Source: Diplolepis rosae
Lineage: Eukaryota; Arthropoda; Insecta; Hymenoptera; Diplolepididae
DNA length: 64,000 nt
Reading direction: 5' to 3'
NCBI GenBank assembly: GCA_030998225.1
Contig: JAPYXD010000754.1
Coordinates: 3,100,001 to 3,164,000 of the forward strand
The notes under the pieces were generated by a model. It did not search any database. It was not told where the DNA came from and saw only the letters and a program-made list of their open reading frames with translations. Shown here one piece after another: positions 20,031-31,094 of the stretch; positions within the stretch are counted from its first letter, which is position 1; each line of letters opens with the position of its first letter. Position numbers and translations under genes: made by a program.

Positions 20031-20556
20031 CAAACATGCTTACTTGTTGAAAATTCGCTTTGTTGGAAGAATTTGATTCTCATTTTAAATGGATTCAATA
20101 TATTTTTCCTTGAACATCAATGATCATATTCATACTCACAATATTAAATGTTTAAAAAGTTCCAATGTACAGAAAAAGAAATATTATTATTAAACATTTG
20201 AGTGGGAATTTGGGGAACTTTTATAAAATCTGTAGTTCGAATACTTGAAAAGTTTGATACTGCTGCGGGCGTTAATTCACCCTTGCCAGTACCTTTGGTG
20301 TACCTCTGGAATGTTTCTAGCTCGTTGTCCCTCCCTAGATCTCATCCTTTGTCCGTAATTACGCGCGCTTACCCAATTACCGAATTCCCTGCGGATTGAA
20401 GCTGGAGTCTAGCCTTAGGACTTGAACCCGACAAATCAGAGTTCTTCTAGAAGTATTTCTATTCTATCAAAATTATTTTCAGAGATTTTATATTACTCTT
20501 ATAATTTTGATGTTTACAGCTTATTGTTTTATTAAATACTACAATAATTATGTTTA
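20031..20556. other. Gene-free stretch with a lone B-box-like site
   Basis: 20202-20399 is open (65 codons from TTG) but unrecognised. On the minus strand near 20421-20434 CGGGTTCAAGTCC fits the tRNA B-box, but there is no A box or foldable stem upstream, so no tRNA is called. Confidence 0.35.
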
Positions 20557-20613
20557 ATGCCATGGATCAACTAGATCACCTGACTGAATCCCTGTGAAAG
20601 TTCGTGTAAGATA

Positions 20614-21910
20614 AGGTAAAAGCACCAATAGCCGGACAGAGCCATGAATTTTTTTCAAAATTAGAGATTTATGAATCACTTATCGCTATTTTGGTGTACC
20701 GTATACAAACCTCGAAACGTACACTTTAAAAAAGTGAAAAATTTGTTGAATTAGAAATTAAAACTTCGCCAAGAAAAAAAATTTCTCTACTGAAGCACAA
20801 GGCTGGTCGAAATGTAGCGAAATCTGCTCTATAAACTACCTGACGCGCTGTCTTTGTTAAGCAAATAACATTTACATTTACCTTCATTTGTCATTTTAAT
20901 ACGTGTTACTCTCTATATCTGAATCAGTCGAATTTTCACTAATTGAATCAGTAACTTGTCTTTTCACTGATTCATCAGTGAAAAAAGTATTTTTCACTGT
21001 TAAATCAGTTGACTTCCACTGAAGTAATCAGTGAAATTTGACTGATTTACAGTAACCTCTTTTTAGCTATTTGAATCAGTCAAATTTCACTGATAATCAG
21101 TAGATTTTGACTGATTCAGATTTAGAGAGTACACTAAAGTCAAATGCTTTATATAAACCATAATATTTTTCAAAATTAAAAAACATTTTCCTTTAATTAA
21201 ATATTTTAAATCCGGTTATTAGGTCAATGAATATTCGTTTTGCCTAATAACCGAGCGTGTGTCCGACGTTACATTGCACTGCTTTTATTTTCGCTCTAGT
21301 CGCCGGACGAAAAGTTTATTGCAAAAACAAATGCGAATTTTAAAAAGTGCTGTTAATATCTTCAAGAAATGTGGTAAGTATTTGACTGTTTTCAATTCAT
21401 AGAAGATATCTATCTAATAAAATATTAGGCAAATTACTTTGAACATATTTTAATTAGTCAAATATGAAATCCAACCTTAATTGACATTTGACGTTTATTT
21501 TCTTGTTGATTTTACATTGATAACAATGAAAATATGGATTTCAGAGTCAAATTTTCAATAATAATGATAAACTATGATTAATAATGAATAATATTTTAAA
21601 GAATTAATGTTTGAAAAGAAAGAAAGAAGAATAAATATTCTCTTATCCAAGTATTGGTGCAGCGCTGTCCGGCTATTGGATCAATTCACTTTTCCCGTCC
21701 GGCAATTGGCTCCAGAGCATTATTTAATGAAGAGAATTATTAAAATGGATTATTCAGATTTAACACAACTCTGGACTTTTTGTTATAGTAGGGAGGACAC
21801 ATACATCAAAATAATCGCGGCAATTCTTGATTCCGCATCACATTTAGAACGATTAATACAAAAAATTGAATGAAATTTCCCTAGACGTCCGGCTATTAGT
21901 ACTTTTACCT
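20614..21910. mobile_element. Element Q, TA-flanked (1297 bp), with CCGGCTATTGG repeats
   Basis: AGGTAAAAGCACCAATAGCC and inverse GGCTATTAGTACTTTTACCT at the ends, flanked by TA. GTCCGGCTATTGG-type motifs recur inside (about 21661, 21698, 21887 and degenerate ones at 21215-21310). It hosts a family B MITE (20909-21129). Two coding hints: ATG at 21330 followed by MRILKSAVNIFKKCG and a good donor (GTAAGT), and an 88-codon frame at 21607-21873 that overlaps the repeats. Neither is recognised. Tc1/mariner-like duplication; probably non-autonomous. Confidence 0.75.
20909..21129. mobile_element. Family B MITE, copy 2
   Basis: CTCTCTATATCTGAATCAGT to ACTGATTCAGATTTAGAGAG with TA on both sides. Dense TCAGT/ACTGA palindromes. 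Third level of nesting: P copy 3 > Q > B. Confidence 0.82.
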
Positions 21911-22036
21911 TAACTTTTTTATTTTACAAAATATTTTCTTAAAAACTCGGAAAATACAACAGAAGACGACAAAGAATAAATTTATAATTTAGTCACGTGG
22001 TCCGATTGATTTCTGGCCTCAAGGAGGGTCGATATG

Positions 22037-22603
22037 TTGACATAACCTCAAACTGAAGAAGAGTTTGTAGAAGTAAGAAAAATAGAATCAAAATCAATTT
22101 TAATGGATTTTGGAAAAGGCGTTAATAAAATTATTAGGGAAAATTAGTTTGGATTAAAATTATTTGTATAATAATAGTTATTTAAACTTTTGTATTTTTT
22201 TTTTTAAATTTATTAAACATCTGTAATTTTTATACAATTCTGTTAGTTGGATTTCATGAAAAATAATTTTTTTAGAAACTCTACACAGTACAACATTTGT
22301 TTATTTAACGAATTCTCAACAAATTATTTTCAATCAAATCCAACTATAGATTTGTAGAGAATGTTCCAAGAAACAAAATGAGCTATTGTTCATTAAAATT
22401 CGATGAAAATTTCAAATTTTTAGTAAGTTTATAAAATAAATACAAAATGTTAAATAACTATTATTGTACACATAATTTTTATACAAACCAATATTTTCTA
22501 ATAATTGTATTGATGCCTTTTCCAAAATGCTTTAAAATTGATTTTAGTTTTACTTTTCTTACTTCTATAAACTGTTCTTAAGTTTGAGGTTATGTGTTCT
22601 GTA
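22037..22603. mobile_element. Imperfect hairpin element O
   Basis: TGACATAACCTCAAACTGAA on the left pairs with TTTAAGTTTGAGGTTATGTG on the right, followed inward by AAGTAAGAAAAATAGAAT / GTTTTACTTTTCTTACTTC and GGAAAAGGC / GCCTTTTCC. Arms of about 250 bases with many mismatches, so older than the other hairpins. Frame 22498-22710 is a by-product. Confidence 0.65.
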
Positions 22604-22911
22604 CTTTGGACAAAAACACGTAGAAAGTTGAAATCAATAGAATTTGTTAATTTTCTAATTATCACATGCCCTTTAGCATTTGACGAACATTTGAAGAACT
22701 TTTTGTTCAAATATGTACTCCTGATTGGAAAAATTAAATATTAAATTTTTCATTTCAAATACTGTAAAATTACACAATTAAGTAATTTTTCAATAATTGA
22801 CCAATTATTTTCTCATTAATTTGTGATAAAAGCCATCAAACTCATTGATTACTGTTTCAAATTCGAGCGCGCTTCATTCCGTAGTAGTGGGGGAAGAGGG
22901 GTCGATCGTCT

Positions 22912-22988
22912 GCTCGTTATAAGGGAACCGTGACGCGCTCGTATAAGGGAGGCCTTGTTACAGGGAATCTCGTTATAGGGAATCTCTA
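22912..22988 (+). repeat. Short direct repeats CGTTATARGGGAA
   Basis: TCGTTATAAGGGAA, TCGTATAAGGGA and TCGTTATAGGGAA follow one another within 77 bases, together with TTACAGGGAATC, in a local GC-richer patch. Purpose unknown; perhaps a fragment of an element end. Confidence 0.5.
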
Positions 22989-23376
22989 GTGTATCAATAA
23001 TTAATTTATATATTTTAACAAAAATTCACTATATGCAGAGCAAAATTGATATATAGTTCTTATGTATTATTTACTATTTTATGTACAAAATCTATTTGTT
23101 CTTATTCATACTTCTTTTATTGTTTGAATTTGACGCTCTTTTTAATTTCAGGTAATCTATTTCCGCGCTGAATTCAAATAATGGTATTCAATTAATAATG
23201 GTATTAAAATTTCAAAATTAAACTTCCAATATACATTGAGACACATTTGTGCTTTAAAAATTGATGAAAATCAGAAAATATGATTTTTTAAATTCCAATT
23301 CAAAATGGTCGGAACAAAAATAAGTCGAGCATGTGTTCGTGTTCCATATTTTTTTTATAGATACAGTGTAAGGGCA
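22989..23376. other. Gene-free stretch
   Basis: AT-rich DNA up to family A copy 2. No frame or repeat recognised. Confidence 0.4.
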
Positions 23377-24511
23377 CACGGAAAAAATTTGTCGCTTAAA
23401 AAGTCATCGACTTTGTATAATACTCGTGGATAGGTTAGAAAGTCGACTAAACATTATGAGCCTCCTTATTGAAGAATATGATAGATAGTCGCTGAAAATG
23501 TAAAACGTAAATTCGAAAGTTTAAGTGACAGTCGCGGAAAATTTAAAACACCGTGGGTTGGGTTCCATTGTCTCTAAACCAGGCATCGAAAGTCTAAGTG
23601 ACAGTCGAAGAAAATTTTGAACAGTGTAAAAAGGAAAATATTATTTTCTGTGATATGATCCTGCACTTATATAGTTAATTATTTTTCACTTTTACATTAC
23701 CTATATAATCCTAATATGAACTTACCATTATATTTAACACTGCACATTACAGAAACGCAATTTTTTATAAACACTTCGCAGCACCGAGAATCGAACGCTC
23801 GCACGCACGCACGCATCCTAACCTAATTCTAATCGCACGCCTTAACTCACATATCCGTTACATGTCATGGAGACTTGTGTAAAATATTTGGATCACATTC
23901 AGAGTTTGAAGGCAAATCTAAAATAATAGACAAATTTCAAATTTGACGTAATACACTTTACCAAGGTAAACATATACTTACTCGGAACTAATTCTTCAAT
24001 GTACGCTTCAATCCAGATTCAAACGAAACCAAACGACACGTAATCTCAAAATCTAACCAAAATTATTACAAAAACATAAAGCTGAGCTGCATTGTCTGCT
24101 GTGCGATGCTACGAATTACGTTTCTGCGCATCGCTTTTTGCGACTGTCGAAGAAATTTTAGAAGACGGCATATAAAATCTGATGGACTTTAGAATACAAT
24201 TTACAAAACTATTTGTTTGAATTACTTTAATTTCAAATTATTCGATAGTCTTTTAAAATCTATGACAAATGAATCCAAATATTATGAAACTTTTCATTAC
24301 TTCTTAGAAAAGATCAGTTAGTGTTTAAAATACTTTTATAATAGTAAATACGCGACTTTTTTTCTTCGACCTGGTTTTCTAAAAGTTAGTCGAATTTTTT
24401 CTACTTTTTCATAAAAGTCATTGAAACCTTACACGAATTTCTCCGATTTTACTTTCTGTCCACGACTCTTCGAATAGTCTGTTAAATTTTAAGCGACAAA
24501 TTTTTTCCGTG
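23377..24511 (-). mobile_element. Family A TIR element, copy 2 (1135 bp)
   Basis: Same TIRs as copy 1, opposite orientation. The flanking dinucleotide is CA on both sides (23375-23376, 24512-24513), not TA. Interior matches copies 1 and 3 closely, including the tRNA-like box near 23785-23800 and GCACGC repeats. Confidence 0.88.
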
Positions 24512-24804
24512 CAGAAACTTCTCATACCTTTCCTCAGGGTAGCGATTTGACCTGAGAACCTTGAAAAACCTGAAAATGACCTGGAATGTTATTTCAAGGC
24601 ATTGATTTTCTTAAGTATTCACTTTTTAAAAGAAATTTATGCTGAATTTTTCTTAGATAATTTTGACAATATTCCCGTTTTTAATACTTAATTCAACGCA
24701 TTTTAACGTTTGGGATTTATTATATTTGAATTCAAAAATTCAACTACCTTTTTTCTCAGTGTTTCAGTACTAGAAAGAAAAATTTTACTAACATCTTTGA
24801 CTCG

Positions 24805-25025
24805 CGGCTCGCTCGCGCGTTAAAATACGTTCCGCACGTGATACGAACAATATTTTTTATTAGCTGTACACCGAAAGATAGCCGATTCGGTGCCGTTTTG
24901 CGTGCGGAAAATTGATTTTCCGCACACTTAAAATTTTACCTCACTAGTACGAGAAAATCAACTTTCCGCACTCAAAACGATACCGACAAGGCTAACTTTC
25001 GGTGTACGGCGGACGAAAAACTATA
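24805..25025. repeat. Stand-alone GC-rich palindrome Z
   Basis: TACACCGAAAGATAGCCGAT and the inverse (GGCTAACTTTCGGTGTACGG) surround CTCACTAGTACGAG. It is the same core found inside family D copies 2 and 5, but without D ends, flanked here by CGCGCGTTAAAATACG and GGCGGACGAAAAAC. Confidence 0.65.
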
Positions 25026-25297
25026 TCCAAGAGCTATTGTATTTTTACCATTTAAAAAAATTACTACCAGGATTTTGAATATTCCATTATTGAAAGTACA
25101 AACTGCTAAGCAAAATAATTTCGTAAAGCGCCGCCAAAATGAAACAAAAAAACAGCTGGAAACAAAACACTAGTCAGCCCAGCCGGCCGGATGCCATAAT
25201 TAATATTCAGGTATTAACTCGCGTCTCTGCATCTTTCCCCTATTCCCCACTCCATAATTTCTCTAAGCTTCGCTCGTCCTGTGGTCCATATTCATCC

Positions 25298-25340
25298 TTT
25301 TCTTCTTCTTCTTCTTCTTCCTCTTCTTCCTCTTTCTCTC
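25298..25340 (+). repeat. (TCT)n microsatellite
   Basis: TTCTTCTTCTTCTTCTTCCT and a TCTTCC continuation. It produces a run of serines in a chance frame (25139-25345) that I do not call as a gene. Confidence 0.8.
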
Positions 25341-25634
25341 TATAACTCTTTCTGGAGGGAGGGATATTGAGGGGCTTTTATTTTCCTATGTAATAAATTT
25401 GCATTTCATTCACGTGGCAACGTTTTGTTAAACGTTATTGCCGGGTAACTGCAGTTTCGCCAACTATGCCGTGTGGAAAACGTTTTCCAAAGCAATGGTG
25501 TATGATAATAATGTAATTTATTACATTTCCGCAATTATTTATATGTATCCCAAATTCAAAAGGCACATGGTATCTAGTTTCAATTAAAGGTCCAGCTTTG
25601 TTCTGCCGTACGAGCTAAAAAGACACTTAAGGTA

Positions 25635-25824
25635 CACGGAGAAACTTTTTATATCCATTTTTACTATAGTATTTTTCAATTTAAGAAAAAATGTATCGCT
25701 TTGAGAATTTTTGTTAATAAAAATACTAAACTTTATAATAATGATATGAAACTTCAGCATAGTTCATAGCAAATTTTACTATAGTTTATACTAAAGTATA
25801 AAATATATAAAAAGTTTCTCCGTG
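25635..25824. mobile_element. Family H hairpin MITE, copy 1
   Basis: CACGGAGAAACTTTTTATAT and inverse ATATAAAAAGTTTCTCCGTG, TA on both sides. Contains TTTTTACTATAGTATTTTTC. The right arm is shortened relative to the 279-bp copy at 51167-51445. Confidence 0.82.
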
Positions 25825-25826
25825 TA

Positions 25827-26394
25827 GTTGTGCCAAAAAACAAATATCTGGAAAAAAAGTTTTCCTATGATTTTAAAACTTCAAATTATGTTATATTATC
25901 TTATGAAAGAGAAAATATTATGTTTTTATAAAAAAAAATTTGAAACTTACAAAAAATAATACTATTAATAATGTTTTTTTGTAATTAAATTTTTCCTTAC
26001 TGTCGCTTTTTACCAATTTTAGAAAAATGATTAGACTTTTATAAATCATGGCTCATTTTTTCGGGAAAAATATTTTCTACAACTCTACTGTTTCCAATTT
26101 TAAATATAAGTAAAAAGAACCTTTTTCTTTTTTGAGATCTGATTTTTGGCACAACAACTAACTTGAGTCACATTTTTAACAAAATTGAGTTTTTTATTGA
26201 TAAGATTGAAAAAAAATGCATATATTTTTTTGAATCACTAATTATAATTAATTATTAATTATGCAATTATTTTTTTTGAATGAAATTCGCTTAGAGCTTT
26301 GTCTTTGCTTCCTTTTTAGACATAATTTGTAATTCTTATTTAATGCCAATAGTCCTCGGATGATTCTAAAAAAATCTTACATATTTTTATAATA
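25827..26394. other. Gene-free stretch
   Basis: Very AT-rich. No repeats or frames recognised. Confidence 0.4.
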
Positions 26395-26398
26395 TTAA

Positions 26399-27089
26399 GG
26401 GGGTCGTCTACCTTCGCGCCTGAATTTCGGGCGTATTTTTGACGATGGATTGCGAAAAAACTACACATGATATTGACACAAAGTTTTTTTTATTTAATTA
26501 GTAGATTATTAAAATTAAAAAAAAATATATATATTTTTTTTTTCGTTATCTTGGCTTTGACGCGTCCTTGAATCGATCTCTGCCGGCGCGACATAGTAGA
26601 CTTTGTGGCACGATTTCTCAGCTTCAGAACCTTGAAACATGAAAACAATCATATTTTTTTACTTTTTACTAATCCGACTACGATAAGACACAAGCTTTTT
26701 GAAAGATTTTAAAATTAATCAAAATGGCAGCGATTTGAAAAAAAAGTTCTATTTTCTACCCTGTTTTTCTAGCTTAAAAAAGCTGTAAAAAATTGAAAAA
26801 AATTGTTGTTTAAACAGCTCGTTTCTAATCGTAGTGAGACGTTTTTTGAATACGAAACAATTTAAAGATTTCCAATATCTTCGATAGTTCCGTCAAAATC
26901 GTGCCAACAATTTTAAAAAACACTACTTTCGAGAAAACGCGTTTAAAGGTAAATGATGAGGTCGGTAGTATTTGAACCAGTATGTTTCGAATAAATCCTT
27001 CATAAGGGATGTTCCTTATAGTGTCTAGATTCGAAATAAGCAACAACAAAAAATTCGATTTTTTGAAACCACGAAGGTAGATGACCCCC
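26399..27089. mobile_element. Element U, TTAA-flanked (691 bp)
   Basis: GGGGGTCGTCTACCTTCG and inverse CGAAGGTAGATGACCCCC, bounded by TTAA (26395-26398, 27090-27093). Shares the TTTCGAGAAAACGCGTTTAA motif (26927-) and AAAATGG.AGCGATTTGAAAA with elements G, W and others. The 74-codon frame at 26825-27049 is not recognised. Confidence 0.8.
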
Positions 27090-27093
27090 TTAA

Positions 27094-28044
27094 GAGTTTC
27101 TTATGTATTAATTATTCAATGATTATTTTCGTAAAATTAATTTGTCTCAGGTGATTTTAATTTAAACCAAAAACAAATGAAGAGCCTTATAGAAAATCTT
27201 TCAAAGAGTAAACTCAGCCTTGAAGCATAAAGATTAAAGTGGAGATAACAGGTAAAGCTCCTTAGAGGCATTTATTAAGTCAGTCGTATAAAATCAAGAA
27301 AAGTATTTTAGTTGCAATGAAACGAAGTGAAAAAAAAACCATAGTAATGGTTTAAGTCGCAATTTAAAGGCAATCATCTGCATCAAAGGTGTTTGCCACA
27401 CTTATAAAAAAATTCTCTTTTGGTTATCTAAGTTCGAATATGGAGAATGGACATATTGGCACTTTTAGCTCAGGATAACTCAAAATCCTGACATGCTGGA
27501 AATATTTGGACATACGTGCTTGTTTTCAGTACATCAAAATCTCCAAAATCCTTTAGATTTACCTATTCTGATATCTGGTCACAAAAATGGTCAGCCTGTG
27601 GAAAACTGGAAATTGAGTTTTCAAACTATTCCAAAAAGCAATGTGTTTATTGTTATTTATTTATATTCTTTAAATTTTTTTCAAACTCTCATTTTATCTA
27701 TTGTATGTATTCATATGGTGCGATATTTTTCATCTTAAGCCTTTGAAGATGAACGCAGTTTTCCTCTATGTGTGAAATGTTTCACGGAAGGTGAATTCTG
27801 TCGAGAACGATAGTCGGAGAGACATAAAGAGACCACCACAGTTAGTTGTAGGAACGGGTAAATCCGCCATTGTCGGGTATGTCATGAACTCAGATAATGC
27901 CATGTCGTTCTACTATCCTGCATTCACATGCAAAATTTAGGGCCTCGTCATCGTTCAAAATACGTATACATTGTATTCTCATGTATCATACGAGCATAGT
28001 GAGTCTATTTTCACCTTTGCAAAATTGAACCTATGATAAAAAAC
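27094..28044. other. Gene-free stretch
   Basis: Mostly AT-rich, with a somewhat richer patch at 27770-27960. Two overlapping frames (27493-27746) show no recognisable domain. Nothing else seen. Confidence 0.4.
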
Positions 28045-29655
28045 AATTTTAACCATTCAAATAGAAGCTTCTAATTTATAAAATACCTAATGATGAAATT
28101 TTTCCTGAGAATGACATAAAAGGTAACAAAAATCTGCATTTAATGACCCCACACTGAGAAAAAAATTTATGCATCAAAACTTTTTCTGTTGCCCTAACAA
28201 AACATTTTGTTGACCAAAAACCAAAATTTGATTGATATAGCAAAATGTTTTGTTGGCACAACAAAAGAATTTTGTTGCATAAATACCAACAAAATATTTT
28301 GTTGGTTTGAAAAAACTATTTTCTCAGTGCAAAACGAAATGTTTTAGTCCATTCTTAACGAAGATATTGCCAAAAAAATCGAAAATTCAAAGCTTTTTTA
28401 AATTTTGAATAACTCTTGAAATAATGAATATTTTTAAACTTTTTTTGACTCATTTCAAAATGTGGTTTACGTAAAATGTCCGTAATGTAATAAGTAAATT
28501 GTAATCATTTTTCTTGAATGCAGCCAAAATCTAAGCTCAGAACGAAAAAGTTGTAAAACTTCAAATTTGTGAAATTATTTATGAAAGAAATTTTGAAAAT
28601 AACTTTATTGTATTTTTTAATGATGTTTTGTATTTATTTTGTATTTTAAATTTTTATTATTTTTAAAATCCATTTTTCAAGTATGAGAATCCTTTGTTTG
28701 TCAATTGTACCACAAAATTTCGATGAAAATCTAAATAATGAAAACAATGATATATTCTTAAAGTATTTAGTGATACAAAAAAACAAATTTAACGATTTTG
28801 GAAAATTCCTTTTTTTTAGTTTTTTTGTTAAATGAATATTTGGACGTTTTTTTTGTTGCAAAATTCATAACTCAAATTTAGTTTGTGATAATTCAGTGAA
28901 ATTTTCATGGATAGCCAGTCGTTGCACGGCGCGAGAAAAAAATTTGTTTTCCACACTTCCAAAGTCAAATACAACAAATTTTCTTCGGAAATTCGAAGTT
29001 AAAGGTCCATTTGTACATACATGTGAAGTTTTAGCCCGGTCGCGTATTGAGAATAGATCATAATTTGCAATTGTTTATTAAATTGTTATTAAATATTAAT
29101 TTTTCTAACATAATTATCAACTTCATTCAATTATCATAAACTGAATTTGAGTTATAAATTTTGCAAAAAAAAAAACGTCCAAATATCCATTTAAGAAAAG
29201 AACTTACAAAAAAAGGAAATTTCCAAAATCGTTCAAATTTTTTTTGGTATCACTAAATACTTTAAGAATATATAATTTTTTTAATTATTTAGATTTTCGT
29301 CGAAATTTTGTGGTACAGATGATTTAGCTTGACTTTTTCCAAATTTTAACTTTAATAGTATTAGAAAAAAAAACTATTAAAATATTTCCGGTACCTTACT
29401 AATAGTTTATGTAAATTTAATTTCATAATGAGATGAGAAAAGTACAAAAATGTTCATTGTTTCAAGAGTTGTTCAAAATTCAAGAAATCTTTGAAATCTT
29501 GACTTTTTACGCAATATCTTCGTTAATAATTGACTAAAACATTTCGTTTTGGAGTCATTAAATGCAGAATTTGGTTACCTTCCATGTTATTCTAAGGAAA
29601 AAATTCATAATCAGGCATTTTACGAAATAGAAGCTTTTATGTGAATTGTTAAAAA
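28045..29655. mobile_element. Long hairpin element AA (about 1.6 kb)
   Basis: Arms of roughly 650-700 bases pair throughout: AGAAGCTTCTAATTTATAAA at 28064 with the inverse at 29615-29635; ATCTGCATTTAATGA with TCATTAAATGCAGA; AAAACGAAATGTTTTAGTC with GACTAAAACATTTCGTTTT; TGGACGTTTTTTTTGTTGCA with TTGCAAAAAAAAAAACGTCC. The left arm is interrupted by a 178-bp MITE. The loop (about 28905-29090) is GC-richer. No frame. Confidence 0.8.
28152..28329. mobile_element. CACTGAGAAAA MITE with CA duplication
   Basis: CACTGAGAAAAAAATTTATG and inverse (ACTATTTTCTCAGTG) with CA on both sides (28150-28151, 28330-28331). The interior repeats AAAATTTTGTTGG-type palindromes. The other arm of hairpin AA, near 29545-29560, keeps the uninterrupted site with a single CA. 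A half copy lies at 41701-41777. Confidence 0.85.
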
Positions 29656-30144
29656 TAAGTGTCCGGCGACTTTTGCACAGCAGTGCATCTCAGTATCAAT
29701 TTTATTATTTTCTCAATCTGCTGTGAAATATTATTCTTTTTAACAGTATTTTTGAATGAAATTTATTAAATGTTTATGTGTTATGTTTCTATATATTAAC
29801 ATTATTTTCTAGGATTATATAAAGGGCATTTTCGAAAATTCAATTTTTATTGGTCATTTCACAGTTGATTTTCTGGAAGTAAAGAGAAGACAGATTTCTC
29901 TCTTTTCAGTACATCTGAAGAGATTGCACATAGCGTAGGTACTTGAGCTTTTGCTGCCTTTCAATTTCTTTTTCTCTCTTTTCCGATGTCTGAGGTTTTT
30001 ACACTTGACGAGACTTCGATTGTCGACAGTTTGAATCGTTACAGAACAAACAACTCAAGTGAGCGATTCTTAAATTTGTAGATTGCTTCTTAAGGGCACG
30101 TACCACCTGAGTCACGTAACCAAAGAAAACTTTCTAGTTTAAAA

Positions 30145-30520
30145 AAAAATCTATATTCCTCATAACATTTTTCGATTAAACTAAAATTAGATAAGTTACA
30201 GTATGTTAGATTTAAATAAAAATCAATTTCAAAATTCCATTTTCCAGTTACACTATACAAGACACGAAAATAACATTATAATACAAAATTGTTTACTACA
30301 AAGATCTAAAAATTTCAATCGTAACATTTTTTTATAAGATGAATATTTTTCTTTTAAATTTAAAAAAAATTCTATTCAAAATCGAAAATTCAATTTTTCA
30401 ACCAGAATATATGAAATACGAAAAAATTAAAACATGGAAAATTCTTTGTGTAAATTTTGTCTTACACATTTCCTGATAAAATGTATATTTTTCGTTTTAT
30501 TTTTAATTCAATGGTGTGAT
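30145..30520 (+). repeat. Repeat DD, copy 1
   Basis: Matches 47755-48180 in the same direction and 60060-60760 inverted, via CATTTTTCGATTAAACTAAA and ATTCAATTTTTCAACC. Internally repetitive with a period near 155 bases. Starts just after a TTAAGGGCACGTACCACCTG end at 30090, which looks like the terminus of a TTAA-type element. Confidence 0.6.
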
Positions 30521-30548
30521 GTTAGAATATAGAAAAAATTGTAGCTTA

Positions 30549-30800
30549 CTCGAAAAAAAATAGTTCAATAAAGTTTATAGAACTATTTAAGAGTTAAGGA
30601 TACAGGAATTTACGTAACAAAGTTCTACAAAATTTATAGAACTTTTCATAATTAATGTGGAACTTTTAATAATTTTTCCTGAATGTTCCACATTTTATAC
30701 TGAAAAGTTCTGCAGATTTTGCAGAACTCTGTTCCGTAAATACCTGTATCCCCAATTCTTGCACAGTTTTATAAACTTTACTGAATTATTTTTTTCCGTG
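30549..30800. mobile_element. Hairpin MITE, CACGGAAAAAAA ends
   Basis: Left end CTCGAAAAAAAATAGTTCAA (CACGG mutated), right end TTGAATTATT-like CTGAATTATTTTTTTCCGTG, TA on both sides. Arms include AAAGTTTATAGAACT and GAACTCTGTTCCGTAAAT. About 252 bp. Confidence 0.72.
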
Positions 30801-31094
30801 TATGTCATTTATAATCTGGATTATGCTTCTCATAATCTAGATTATATTATTTATAATCTAAATAGCTGTCCCATAGTCACTGGACCTCGGTATTAAATTT
30901 TATAATCCATTTTTCTCCGTGTGATGGAATGTGTTCCTTAAGGCTCATAGAACCTTAACTTGACATAGAACACCAAATTTTCAAAATACATTTTATTGCG
31001 TGAGACCTAGAGTAGCTTAGCTATCACCATAAATAATAAAACCATAAATAATAAAACCAGAAACCTTTTAACGAACTTAATGAAAGTCTATTAA

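Larger units (their letters stand above)
20557..22019. mobile_element. Family P element, copy 3, split by element Q
   Basis: Left TGCCATGGATCAACTAGATC; right TTTAGTCACGTGGTCCGATT then GATTTCTGGCC. Between them Q (20614-21910) is inserted with a TA duplication; joining the outer parts gives the usual P order (GTAAGATAAC then TTTTACAAAATAT). Confidence 0.75.

Noticed and set aside
20421..20434. B-box-like CGGGTTCAAGTCC on the minus strand
   Set aside because: No A box, cloverleaf or terminator accompanies it.
25139..25345. 68-codon frame with poly-Ser
   Set aside because: The serines come from a (TCT)n microsatellite; no other support.
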